From Lycium barbarum (Eukaryota > Streptophyta > Magnoliopsida > Solanales > Solanaceae): 64,000 nt of DNA. Below are positions 33,893-45,010 of the stretch, in pieces. The DNA lies in the NCBI RefSeq assembly GCF_019175385.1, contig NC_083339.1, positions 49,528,282 to 49,592,281 on the forward strand. Reading direction: 5' to 3'. The stretch's first letter is position 1, and each line of letters begins with the position of its first letter. The position numbers were made by a program, and so were the translations under genes. The notes under the pieces are model-generated. The model saw only the letters and a list, made by a program, of their open reading frames with translations. It did not search any database and was not told where the DNA came from.

Positions 33893-36035
33893 CTAACCCA
33901 TATGTGCCAAGTCTCAATATGCTCAATCTGAATCCGTATATCACAAGTACATTACAAGAATATCACAATATAAATCATAGTACAATGCAATGCAATAATG
34001 TATGGAATGTGAATATAATGCATATGCATCGTACACATGTACTCCGATGATGGAATATCACATCTCGGTAGCACAGTCCATGGGGGACTCGCGAAGTCCA
34101 TGTACCCAACGATTTCGGCAATCGCTACCTCACGATTCTGGCAACAACCTCGACAATCGTTACCACTCATCCTCGATTTCGGGATAAACATCGGACATCG
34201 GTCCTCATGTCACTCTCATCCAACTGAGCCCAGCTCATAACAGTGTTTCCTTAAGTATCATCAATGTATCAACAGCATATCATGAAGGATGAGAATGCGT
34301 GCAATGTATGAGTTCAATGTCAATAATCAAATCAATATCAAAAGTACCACGCATGGGCACACCAACAATATCATGGAAAGGTTACACAATAAGCCATAAT
34401 AAAATCGCTATCCTCGTCTCAAATGACAACAAGTAAGGTACTACAATATTATAATCAGGATATATCAGTAGTCTCCAATATCTACTATATCCACGTGGCA
34501 TCGAGCCAACAACAATAGAACAAGATAAATCACAACACAACGGGGTAGCTAACCCCAATCACACAACAGGGCCCAACCTTAGACAATATCCAACCCAACT
34601 TCATACTCGAAGGTTTACATGCATTCTCCAACAATATCATCTAAATTTATGCTTCGCTAAAAGAAGTCTCACCATAGGGTAAACCGTAACCTATCTGGAA
34701 GGCCGAACAGCAAAGTTTCCAATAATCAAACCTTAGTCTTCCCTTTCCTTTGAGCCTTGAGGTATTGAAAGTATAAACAAATCCGAATCATGAAATTAGA
34801 ATCAAGAAGAACATCACTCAAACCCTACTTCTATTCAAGACCCAAATTCCCAACCTATGGAATAGGGTTTATGAACTAGCAAGGTGAAATTGGGAATCTA
34901 AAGATCTCAATATGAAATTAAAGATCTAGGTGATCAATTCCCATCGATATCAAGCTAGAAGAACCAATAATTTATTGAAATTCAGATTCTAGGCAAAAAA
35001 CACTAAATTTGGGTATAAACTCTAACTCCCAATTCAACAATTAGACCTTAATCAAGAAGTAAACATGTTACTATAGCTTATATTCATCAAATCCATGCTT
35101 AATAAAGCTAACCAAACCACTAATTTCAGATTTATAGCCAAAAAAAATCATTTAGGAAGAAACCCATTAAAACCCACTATTAAGACCAACTTATTGATGA
35201 ACTAAGCATGAACCATGAATTTCTATGGTGATTAATGATCAAGGAATGAGGTATAAGGTTGGGGAAACTCACCACATGGCTTAGCCTCTTCAAGAACTCT
35301 AAAATCCTCTCTAATAGCCTTTAGACGAAATTGGGAAATGTTTAGAGACTTAGGGGTTTTTATCACTTAAATCATTCAGTTACTGCCCGACACCCGGTTC
35401 CGCGACCTGCAAACAACTTCAGTGGCACCGCTTCGGCGGTCCCATGACCGCTACAATGGTCATACCCAAAACAACATTGGTCGCTTCAGCGGCAGGGTGA
35501 CTACTACTGCTGCCGCGGTGCTGGTGCCGCCAAAGCGGGCACCAGACACTAGAAATCCCAAGATTTCACCTCTCAACCCAAATTACGGACTATCTCCTGA
35601 AGCCATCTGCTCACATACCAAATATGCAGACATATATAAAAACACGCTACGAATGCACTCGTGGCCTTAAAATTCTCAACGGAGGTCTTGTTGACCGAGT
35701 CAACCCCCGATACCTCAAAATAAACTTCCCAATCCAAGTCTCAAAATGCACCTGAGTGCATTAGGAACCGAACCGAATATACGCACAAGTTCTAAAAAGA
35801 CCCTCCGGACCTCTCGGAATTGATGGATTCCCCAAAAAGGTCCGTTTACCCAAAAGTCAATTATGAGTCAAATGGTTTTCACTTAAAAGACAAATTTTCT
35901 CAAAACTTACCCTAATCAAGTCTGATGACCTCAAGAAGTGTTCCAACGGTCCCCGCTGGTCAAATATGAGCTAATAAAGCTCGGAAAGGGATAAAAAGGG
36001 TCGAGAACGCAATAACGACCAAACGGATTGTTACA
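33893..36035 (-). mobile_element. Element F: LTR portion of another Ty3/gypsy family
   Basis: The right end reads ...GACCAAACGGATTGTTACA, i.e. a minus-strand LTR start TGTAACAATCCGTTTGG, a form I recognise from Solanaceae gypsy LTRs. E begins at its left edge (candidate duplication CTAAC at 33893-33897), so the rest of F should lie left of this window. There is no coding domain; frames at 33952-34240 and 35422-35670 are short and unrecognised. The segment includes CGCTTCGGCGGTC/CCGCTACAATGGTC imperfect inverted words at about 35428-35540. Confidence 0.65.
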
Positions 36036-36046
36036 TTAGGTGTTCA

Positions 36047-36867
36047 TAGAATGTCCCTCTTTGCTTGGAAACATGAAGAGTTTTCAACCAAAGAAGTGAA
36101 CACTGTGACTGATTTTTGACCCGACCATTATTTAAAAGACGAAAAGAAATAAAAGAAAAGGATATGACCGAGTCCTGGTTTTGGCATCCTACATATCCTG
36201 GGTTCTAAAAGAATCAGGTCATGTGTAGTTCAAGTGAGTAAAAGGATGGAATGATGAGTTGGAGGATCGAGTGAGGTCCCTTCGAGGTTCCAGTTCGTGG
36301 CTCCTGTTATTACATTAAAAAAATGAAAAATACAACAAAAAAAGAAAGGAAATACAAGATCCAATCTATTCTACTTGTCTTGAACCTTCCTTTAGACCTT
36401 CACTTGGATCTTCGGTTATCACCTAACCTACTTTCGGTGGGTACCTTGATCTCGAAGTATGATCTTGAAGTTAGAATTTAAGACTTCAACTTGCAACTTG
36501 GAATGAGTTGTTGATGCTCTTTCGAATAACAGATCATAAAATATTCTTGGATGCTTGTTTCTTGATTAGAAGCTGAGAAGATGTATCTTAAGACGTTAGG
36601 CCGCCTTATGTGTCAAAGCTAACTCTAGCTGTCTTCGAGATTGAACATTCTTATTTTTTCTGATCAGAGATGGAACTCCATTTGTCATCAAATCGGTGCT
36701 CTGCGGGGAACCTGCAAGCCATCAAAGACGAACAAAATGAACAAAAAAAATTTGCCCCAGTTTGCAGTAGGAAAATTTTGTGAGTTATTAGTAAAAACTA
36801 GAAACTAACTACAAAAAGAAAACAATGATAAGAATATAAGCAAAGTACAAAAATAAAATCAAATGCT
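36047..36867 (-). other. J interior, PPT-proximal part
   Basis: This non-coding stretch begins with a purine tract on the minus strand (AAGCAAAGAGGGACATTC). One copy of the 70-bp CCTAC..ATC.GG..AGAATCAGGTC...GTAGTTC module lies at about 36160-36235. Confidence 0.55.
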
Positions 36868-37790
36868 ACCAGGGAATATTGTACTCTATGAAGGCAAGAA
36901 AAGAAGTAGGGATTTTGTTTCTTATAATGCAACCAGGGAATATTGTACCTTGTGAAGGCAAGAAAAGAAGTAGGGTTTTTGTTTCTTGTAATGCAACCGG
37001 GGATTGTCGTACCCTGTGAAAGCATGAAAAAGGTAGGGATTTTTGTTCCTTAAAACACAACCAGGGATTGTTGTACCCTGTGAAGTCGTGAAATAAGAAG
37101 TAGGGGTTTTTGTTCCCTAAAATGCAACCAGGGATTGTTGTACCCTGTGAAGTCATAGAATAAGAAATAGGGGTTTTTGTTCCCTAAAATGCAACCAAGG
37201 AATGTCGTACCCTGTGAAGGTATGAGAAAAAAACAAAACAAAAAAAAATAGGGATATTTGCTCCCTAAATCCAACCAGGGAGTGTCGTACCTTGTGAAGT
37301 CATGAATTAAGATTTAGGGGTTTTTGTTCCCGAAAATGCAAGCATGAATTGTTGTACCCTGTGAAGTCATGAAATAAGAAGTAGGGGGTTTTCTTCCCTA
37401 AAATGCAACCAGGGATTGTTGTACCCTGTGATGTCATGGAATAAGAAATAGGTGTTTTTGTTCCCTAAAATGCAATCAGGGAATGTCGTACCCTGTGAAG
37501 GCATGAAAAAGAAGGGGGTTTTATTCCCTAAAATGCAATCAGGGATTGTCGTACCCTGTGAAGGCATAAAAAAAAAAGTAGGAGTTTTTGATTCCTAAAA
37601 CGCAAGCAGGGAGTGTCGTACCCTGCGAAGTCATGAAAAAAAGTAGGGGTTTTTGTTCCCTAAAATGCAACCGGGGATGTCGTACCCTGTGAAGCCATGA
37701 AAAAAAATTAGGGGTTTTTGTTCCCTAAAATACAATCAGGGATTTTCATACCCTGTGAAGGCATGAAAAAAAGTAGGGATTTTTGTAAAA
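36868..37790. repeat. Minisatellite of 14 units, about 65 bp each
   Basis: Unit core ACCAGGGATTGTCGTACCCT then GTGAAG.CATGAAA, a purine run (AAGTAGGGG), TTTTTGTTCCCTAAAATGCA. Unit starts are near 36870, 36931, 36997, 37060, 37126, 37193, 37274, 37341, 37408, 37474, 37537, 37605, 37669 and 37733. Spacing is 61-81 bp. Minus-strand frames at 36798-37567 are translations of the array. Confidence 0.95.
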
Positions 37791-39360
37791 AAAAAAAAAA
37801 AAACTAATTTTTTATACTGCGGAACTTTGAAACACTTTTTTTTTTTTGGATTTTTCTTAAATGAAATTTCTAAAAAACACTGCCCCAATTTTGAAACTGA
37901 AGAACATTGAAACACTTTTTTTTGGATTTTTCTTAAACAAAATTTCTAAAAAACGCTGCCCCAATTTTGAAATTAAGGAACTTTGAAATTCTTTTTTTTT
38001 TTTTAATACTTTGATCTGATTTTTTTTTTCAAAAAAAAAAGTCCCAGTTTTGATATTTTGGGGATGAGACTTATTATTGAGTGACACCAAGTCTCAGTGT
38101 AGGACTGCCTACGCACCCTGCCTTAGCAAGAATCAAGACGAACGTAGTTCATAAGAAAAATACATTTATTTATTTTTTTTGTTATTGTTTTTGCTTCTTT
38201 TTTTGTTTTCTATTTTTCTCTTTTTCAAAAGGGTGTCTTTTGTAAGGAGCACTAGTGAATTCATTGTTTTATCATATCTTGACTTCAGTTGGCACCAACT
38301 ATTAGTATCATGTATGAAAAATCACCACCGATTACTTTTGGACCAACCGGAGGTCAACTTAGAAGGGATTCTTATAGTTTCAAATGGTACCTCAAACATA
38401 CTTAAGTATGGACAAGATCTATTCGTCTTGCATCAACTAGAAATTTTGAATTCTTCCCATCCTCATGTTTCATGTGCTCTTACCGTAAGTAAAGTCTAAT
38501 TCACACTCAAGAGAAGTATTTAGAACTTAGGACGTTGCAAGAAGTAAAGTTACACTCAGAAGGATGTTCAATGCATGCAATTGAGATACCATATGCACTA
38601 ATGTGAGAACACTTAGAATAAGATCAACTTGGACTTGTTATTGGCTTGTAATGTAGGCTTACAAATGGGTAGGATATATATTTGAGATAAAGTGACTATT
38701 CCCTGCTTGAGCATAACATTATACCCTTTATTTTTATATTTTCGCACTTAATCTTTATTTGCTTTGCTGCTTTTTTTTCTTTAACTTTTCTCCCATTTTT
38801 TTTGAGCTTTCCTCCATTTTTGGAGTTTTTTTTTTTTTTTTGTAGCTCTTTCTTTTATTTTTTGAACTTTCGCATTTTCACATTTCCACTTTGTCACCCA
38901 ACTTCGATCTTGTAAGTGCGCTCAGGGAGGTGGGACCAAAAGAGGGATAGTGCATTTAAGCACTCAAATGGTATAGGCTAAGATGTGGTTTATCCAAGGA
39001 AAAAGGCTTTAGGCTCAAAAGGGTAACACTAGGGACCATACGTCATTTGGTAGGCTTGAAAGGCATAATAGGGTCAAAGAAAGCCTACAATCATTTCTCA
39101 AACTAAGTATTGCTCAAAATTTCACCTCAACAAACATTTGGGCCAAGTTCTAGATCAGCAAAGCAATGTCATTGAATTTTCAATCTAATGCTCATCACAA
39201 AATGCACATGAAACGATGAGATCGGATTCATTTTAACCATAACTTTTAGCAAAAGAGTTTCTCAAGTGTCACTTAGGTATAAACAAGATGTACCAAAAGA
39301 ATCTATGGTTCACAACAAAGTTGGTCCTCTCTATCATCCTCATTCTTTTAATATTGTTTC
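37791..39360. other. J interior, T-rich non-coding stretch
   Basis: Poly-A/T tracts and an imperfect repeat of CTGCCCCAATTTTGAAA...CACTTTTTTTTGGATTTTTC at about 37820-38010. One 70-bp module copy lies at about 38085-38150. The plus-strand frame 38179-38499 starts in a T tract and shows no domain. Confidence 0.6.
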
Positions 39361-39895
39361 TTTTACATGCACACTCCTAAATATGTCGGTATCAACCAAG
39401 TCAATAGAATTTTTTTTTATTCCTTTTGTATAGGTGGACCGAACCCAAATGAAGGGCTGCCTACATATCTTGTCGAAACAAGAATCAGGTCAGATGTAGT
39501 TCAGGAAAAAAAAAGTATACAAACATTTTTTGTTAATTGTGGGATAATGAAATAAAAGCTCTTTTTTGTTTCTTTTTGCTGTGAAAGAATAACAACTCTT
39601 TTTTTTTAGATTTTTTTTTTTGAATAAGAATACCGAACCCGAGAAGGGTTGCCTACGTATCTCATCAGGATGAGAATAAGGTGGGCATAGTTCGTGAAGA
39701 AAGTATACAAATAATTCTTTTTTTTTTCTGTGATACGGAAATAAAAAGTCTTTTTTTTAATCTATAAGAATAACAACTCTCTTTTTTAGTTTTAGATTTT
39801 TTTTTATAAGGAATACCGAACTCAAGAAGGGCTGTCTACGTATCTCACCGGGATAAGAATCAGGTTTGCGTAGTTCGTGAGAAGAAAAAAATGGG
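39361..39895. repeat. Three tandem copies of a unit of about 185 bp in J
   Basis: Each copy runs from ACCGAAC.C through GGGCTGCCTACGTATCTC, AGAATCAGGT and GTAGTTC to a T tract and GAATAACAACTCTTTTTTT. Module starts are near 39438, 39631 and 39815. Confidence 0.85.
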
Positions 39896-40607
39896 GAAAA
39901 AAACTCAACTATTTTGAAAACTCATCTTTTTTAAGAAAAGGTAAAGTCATGCATCACTTGGGTCTAAATAATTAAAATTCGAGTATTCTTGGTCTCTCTT
40001 TTGTTAATCAATTCACCCTAAAGCCGGTCAAAAATTGACAAACCTTCCGCATGATGTTACAAATAACACAGAGAATGCACATGTTGGTCTGGATATAGGG
40101 TACCTGTCCTAGACAGACCCGACCCCTGTGCCGTGTCAAATGCACATGATGCAAACAAAGCGTAACCTACTAAGGATAATCACCGCATATGGCTTGTTCT
40201 ACTAAGTCTAACAACCCGATGGAGTAGGTGTCTAGACTGGCTGTAAAACGAGCGGACAACTCGAGTCAGGCAAGGGACAGTTTACCGGTAGCAGTGCTTT
40301 CCGGCCTCACTGTTTTTCCTCCCCATCCCAAAACATGTGTGACTATAAAATCCTTCTCGGGAGGGTAATCGCAGCTCTGGTATCTCAAAGAAGGATTCGG
40401 GAGCATAAATCACATCTCCGAGTGCATCATGTGTGTGAAGTGTCTGTCCGAAGACTCAGATGGGTGCGCGAGAGAAGACAGTTTATATTACAATTCAAAC
40501 AATATCAAAGCGATAAATAAGCAGGAAAATAGTACATTGGGCCAATATATAGTGTATATATCCAAAAAATCAAGTAATGAGGTAATATAAAAGCTCAAAT
40601 TCTGATT
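39896..40607. other. J interior, leader side
   Basis: Non-coding, about 700 bp before the PBS-like site. The short plus-strand frame at 40335-40520 is unrecognised. Confidence 0.55.
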
Positions 40608-40626
40608 ATCCCCAGCGGAGTCGCCA
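40608..40626 (-). promoter_or_regulatory. Candidate primer binding site of J
   Basis: On the minus strand TGGCGACTCCGCTGGGGAT starts 2 bp after the LTR end GTGTGGCA. It begins with TGG as expected for pairing to a tRNA CCA end. I cannot assign the tRNA from sequence alone. Confidence 0.7.
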
Positions 40627-41230
40627 TCTGCCACACCCCTTTTTTTACCCCTCACTTAAAGGATTTAAAAGATTTTTTCCAATTGAAGTGACGTTTTGAG
40701 AAGGGATTATTTATTTCTTACAGAGTCGCCACTTGGAATTGAGTTTTGGTGTTCCAAGTCACCTTATTGAATCCCTAATCAAAAGAAAAAATGACTCTTT
40801 TTATTGATATGCGAAAACAAAAGTCCGGGTAAGGAGTTCTATTGACCGGGAGGAAGGTGTGAGGCACCCCTCGAGTCTCGTGATTCTAGCATGGTCGCTT
40901 TATCAACTTACATTCTGCTTAAACTAACTTTTAGGATACAATATGTTTATGAGCTTTAGAGTGCTTATTTCCGACCTCTTTGATTTGTTTGTAAATTATT
41001 AAAAATTGTCCAGAAACACGTCACATTCTTTTTGAAAGCCAAAGTGTATCCATATATTGACATGATACTAACACGCCACATTTCATTTAAAGACTGAACA
41101 AATTAATTTATTAACGCAGACATTCAACCATCCATTCACTTCATGAAGAGATTAAGTTTCAATACAACTGAGTATAATACTTCTTTTTTATTAACATAAT
41201 TCTCTCAACCCCATAATAAACTTTTACCTG

Positions 41231-42019
41231 CTGTTTGGCCGGTGGTTTCTCGTGGTTCATTAATGTATGGTTTTGTATGAAACCATGTTTGTTTCCATTA
41301 TTCTTAAAATTATGTGGTATGGCGTTATAAACCCGTGGTTTATCCCATGGTTATATAACCATGAAAAGTCCCAATTTTTGTAACCACGAATTTAGTGGTT
41401 TTTCCGTTGTTACGTATTTCATTTCCCTATTGTACCCCACCCTCCACCATCCACCCCACGCCACCCCCACCCTACCACTCACCCCCACCCCACCCCTACT
41501 CCACCTTCCACCATCCACCCCACCTCCACCCACCTCACGCCACCCACCCCTCCACCACCCACTACCACTCACCACCACCCAAGCCTACCCCTGCCCTACC
41601 ACCCACTAGCCCCATCCTCATCCCACAACCACCCACCTCACACCACCACCCACCCCCACCCTACCAGCCACTACCCCCACCCTCATTCCACAACCACCCA
41701 CCTCACACCACCCACCCCTCCACCACCCCCACTCACTACCTACTTATTTTTTAAAGTTCCTATTTTATTCTTTACCTGAGTTTTATCAATATATATAAAT
41801 TAATTTCTAATTAAGAGTTAAGGATATTTTAGTAAGCTTACAAGTTATTATACAGTACCATACAGTCAAACCAAACAATACAAATGTTAGTAAACCACAA
41901 CAAACGATACAGTCTATTCAAACATTGTGTTCATTAATATAGTACAATACAATACAACACCATACTGTACCATACCATACTGTACATTAATGAACCACGA
42001 GAAACAACCATCCAAACAG
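41231..42019. mobile_element. TIR element 1 (MITE-like), 789 bp
   Basis: Terminal inverted repeats of about 37 bp: CTGTTTGGCCGGTGGTTTCT at the left against the complement of AGAAACAACCATCCAAACAG at the right, with CGTGGTTCATTAATGTA continuing inward. It is AT-rich inside except for a C-rich block. No transposase and no clear target duplication are visible, so the superfamily is left open. Confidence 0.8.
41432..41745. repeat. C-rich low-complexity tract
   Basis: A run of CCACCCCACC-type words with almost no G on the plus strand. It creates long false frames on both strands (41351-41754). Confidence 0.95.
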
Positions 42020-42062
42020 AGAGTTAATGGTCCAAGCGAAAAGTTCTCGCCTAACGTTTGTC

Positions 42063-42776
42063 AGGGAAAATACATTAAAAAACCCCCCAACGTATAGCCA
42101 GATTAACTATGACGCACCCAACCTTTGCGAGCGACCTATTACCCCCCCCCCCCCCCCCCAATCTTAATTTTTCAGTATTTTAGTACCATTTTCGACTGAC
42201 GTGACAAAAAAAAATTATGGCGAGTGAAAATGGTCCAAACGAGATATTTTAATAAAAATTAATTTATATTTTATCCTCTCACCCACCCCCACCCTCCCTC
42301 TCTTTCACATTTCAATTGTTAAATGCAATTTATTTTTCTCTTTCTTCTTCTTTCTCCTCAATCACCGCCGCCGCCGCCACACCGCAACAACACCACAGCA
42401 GCAACCACCACCGCCGCAGCCACACCGCAGCAGCAGTAGCAGCAGCAGCAACCACCGCCGCCGCCGCCACACTGCAACAGTAGTGGTAAATATAATTAAT
42501 AATTAATAATTATAATTAATAATTAATAAAAGAAAAATCAAATGAAAAAAAAAGGAAAAGTAGCAGTGACGTGGCAGCAGCGTGGCACCAATGTGGCGGA
42601 GAGTGTGCAACACTCTCCACTGTGCAACTGGGCTTCAATTTTTTTTTTTTTGCCACGTCAGTCAAAAAAGTTCATTAAAATACTAAAAAATTAAGACTGG
42701 GGGTAATAGGTCGCCCGCAAAGGTTGGGTGCGTCATAATTAATCTGGCTATACGTTGGAGGGGTTTTATTTTCCCT
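42063..42776. mobile_element. TIR element 2 (MITE-like), 714 bp
   Basis: Inverted repeats of about 80 bp: AGGGAAAATACATTAAAAAA at the left pairs with the complement of the right end. Both arms include CCAACGTATAGCCAGATTAA and GCACCCAACCTTTGCG. The interior has a C18 run (42142-42159), CCGCCG and CAGCAG triplet repeats (42363-42480) and no frame of note. Long arms suggest a Mutator-type or foldback element; I see no convincing target duplication. Confidence 0.8.
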
Positions 42777-43320
42777 TCTACAAATTCTAGACCACTAAAA
42801 ATGCAAATGGAAAGACAAAAGTATTCAAATATTTTTATTGACTTACAATACTAAATGCAGACCATTCTTGCGTATATTCTACGTAACTCAAACAAAATGA
42901 TCAATTTATAATTCATCTAATAAAACAATACTTAGTTATCAAGTATGGATAACGAGACCGAGAGAGTCCATCATATCCGACGGCAATTTAATCTTGAACT
43001 CGAACATTTACAAATTTCAACTTCGGTATTAATATTACATTAAACTATTAAACATCATAAAATTTAAACCCCTCTAAAAGGATTCTTCAATAAAACATTG
43101 ATTCATATAGAATATGGAATAGAAAAGTATTAACTAGAACGAACCTCCAGATTCAATTCGGTTAATAACGTAAAGTTACGCACAATCTACAGATTTCCAA
43201 AGCTACCAAAGCTAGTTTTCAGGTCCACGAACTCAAAACCACGAACAAGAAACCCGAACTCCAACTTAACTTTCAAACCAAACCTTTTCGAATCTGGTAT
43301 TTTTTCTCTCAGTACTTTTG
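42777..43320. other. J LTR sequence without genes
   Basis: AT-rich non-coding sequence; I see nothing in it beyond its place in the J LTR. The minus-strand frame just downstream (43322-43519) is unrecognised. Confidence 0.5.
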
Positions 43321-43955
43321 CTCACTGTTTTTTTTTTCTTCTGTTCATTTGTGTATATGTGTTTTCATGTTGTGTTATATGTAATATATGTGGGTGTGTT
43401 GCATGAAATATGGAGACGTGAGGGAGTGGGGAATTTAATGGATAATGGTGGCATAGTGTTTCAAGGGAGAAGGGGATTGATTTTGGGATTAGGATAAGGA
43501 GAGGGGACGTGAGTTTCATGGAGTTTTAAGGGTAGTTAGAAAAAAGTGGGGACTTTAGGTAGCTGGTTAGTATTTTAGGTTAGTATCTTCTTTCATCTTT
43601 TTAGTTGTTTTTTCCCTTAATAGATAAAAAGAGATTATGATGAAAAGAAAGTATTACTAGCTATGTTTAGATCAATAAAAATATAGAAAAGCTAAATGTT
43701 AGTCCAAAATAAAATGTAATTAATAAGAATACTAAAATCACTAGCTTATTTATTAAAAACCTAAAAGAAAACATAGTTTTAAAAAAGAAAATTATTTTGA
43801 AAAAAATGAAAACAAGACATCCTAAAATGTGACTCTATTTTTTGTAGTTTTTTAAAAAAGAAATACTAAAAATGACATAAAAAGTAAAATATTTAACTAA
43901 ACCTAAAAGAATTATTTAAGTACTAAAAATGATTCGGTCAAAAATTAAGCGTTCA

Positions 43956-44372
43956 CAGTCAAGGATTATATTAGGATGTCCCTATTGATATAATTTGAAA
44001 GTCCTAAATAGGTCTTAGAAAATAACTAGTTGCTATTAACTTTATAAGTGCCGAGCTGTCTGGGCAGCTGCATTTTTCTTCTATGAACTATTACAATAAC
44101 TTTAATTTCACTGAAAGGGAAAGCTGAAAATAAGATTTGAGTTATTGTTAGTGGGGTTCATCTTGTCTTTATTATCTAATTTCTTTATTCCTCTCTTGAA
44201 GAGGCTTATTAACTTTCACTTTTCAGAAAGATTAACCTAGCTTTTCTCTTTATTGTTGGGGTAACTTGCATGTGAGGAGGCGATGTCTAACAATTCCATA
44301 ATTTGTCCTTATTTTGCATTATTGTCTTAAGTCTTCTCTTTAACTCTTCTTTAGAAATTCGGGGTTCCTGTC
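43956..44372. other. Unassigned AT-rich sequence
   Basis: Between the J terminus and the pararetrovirus-like segment. I see no coding, repeat or RNA signal. It may be non-coding viral-relic sequence or host flank. Confidence 0.4.
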
Positions 44373-44720
44373 TTAATGAAGACGTTGAGGATGGTGTTGC
44401 CTTATCTTCTTGGAGTTTTGGCATCCAACCTTTGATTCATATAGTCTTACTTGAGTAATTGATTCTTTTAAATTCATGAATGTTGAAAGACTAAATAATA
44501 ATATACGAAATTCTTTCGGTATTAAGAATTTACACCATTTAATATTATCTAGTAGAGTAGAGATACTTTGTTCTAGCTGGAACCTTTTAAATTGAGTCCG
44601 AAAATGTTTGGACAATACATGTTTATTTCCACCGAACTGGATCCACCATTCGCAATACCTGCTTATTTCTCTAGAATTCCCTGAACAATTAGTGAAATTC
44701 ACTTCATGAATCTGGAACAA
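44373..44720 (-). pseudogene. Endogenous pararetrovirus-like fragment, inverted copy
   Basis: An open minus-strand stretch of 115 codons. Its nucleotide sequence (about 44440-44660) matches the reverse complement of about 45790-45985, so it is a second, oppositely oriented copy of the same viral segment, diverged and extended. It has the Trp/Tyr-rich EWW segment and a K-x-C-K-F-L segment typical of the protein encoded next to RT in Solanaceae endogenous pararetroviruses (family knowledge; function not asserted). No complete viral gene is present. Confidence 0.65.
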
Positions 44721-44759
44721 TGCTCAAAAGAATTACAGTACCATTAAAAAGAAATTTTT

Positions 44760-45010
44760 TTCTATAGTCCTATGTATTACCAAATTTCAAGATGATTTAA
44801 TAAATAATTTATTTTATTAAGAATCGGCTGCAGAACGGCTAAAGATGTTTTACAAAAAGATGTTAAAAACTTTGTTTCTAAACAAATATTTGCGAGATGG
44901 CAAGTCTTGATGTTCAAATAGCTTCTTTTTTTTTAAAGGGAGAAATCAATTCCCTACCCGACTTTTTGACAAGAGAATTTCTGCAGGAAAATAATGACAC
45001 CCAGAACACC
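44760..45010 (+). pseudogene. Endogenous pararetrovirus-like RT/RNase H C-terminal remnant
   Basis: Across shifting frames on the plus strand I see a TKFQDDLIN segment, a Cys-Arg-Thr-Ala-Lys segment, a KQIFARWQ segment and the terminal LPDFLTREF. These occur in this order at the end of RNase H in Caulimoviridae polyproteins. At least two frameshifts and stops break it. It is a relic of RNA-templated replication machinery and cannot be active. Confidence 0.7.

Larger units (their letters stand above)
36036..43955 (-). mobile_element. Element J: large non-coding LTR element (Tat/Ogre-like)
   Basis: On the minus strand the order is: LTR from TGAACGCTTAATTTTTGACC (43955) to ...GGGTGTGGCA (40629), a PBS-like sequence (40608-40626), a 4.6-kb interior without a coding domain, a purine tract at about 36050-36070, and the first bases of the other LTR (TGAACACCTAA, 36046-36036), where F cuts it. 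The terminus similarity TGAACrCyTAAT at both LTR starts supports the pairing. The lineage call rests on the LTR/PBS style and is tentative. It is non-autonomous or internally deleted. Confidence 0.6.
40629..43955 (-). mobile_element. 5' LTR of J, with two inserted TIR elements
   Basis: From TGCCACACCC at 40629 to GCGTTCA at 43955, about 3.3 kb. About 1.8 kb remains when the two TIR elements are removed. The ACAGAGTCGCCACTTGG segment near 40720 also appears in the H LTR at about 47010 (AGAGTCGCCACC), a shared LTR-end feature. Confidence 0.6.

Noticed and set aside
36798..37567. Repeat protein with a Q-G-T-T-I-P-G-C motif
   Set aside because: Each motif is one unit of the 65-bp minisatellite; frames shift whenever the unit length is not a multiple of three.
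36868..37790. CRISPR-like array (regular repeats with spacers)
   Set aside because: The whole unit is repeated, there are no unique spacers, and the context is a plant retroelement.
41351..41754. Long Pro/Thr/His-rich and Gly/Trp-rich frames on both strands
   Set aside because: They are translations of a C-rich low-complexity tract inside a TIR element; open frames on both strands are expected from the composition.
42777..43955. Possible host promoter or gene 5' region
   Set aside because: No coding sequence follows, and the segment ends at a J LTR terminus (GCGTTCA at 43955).
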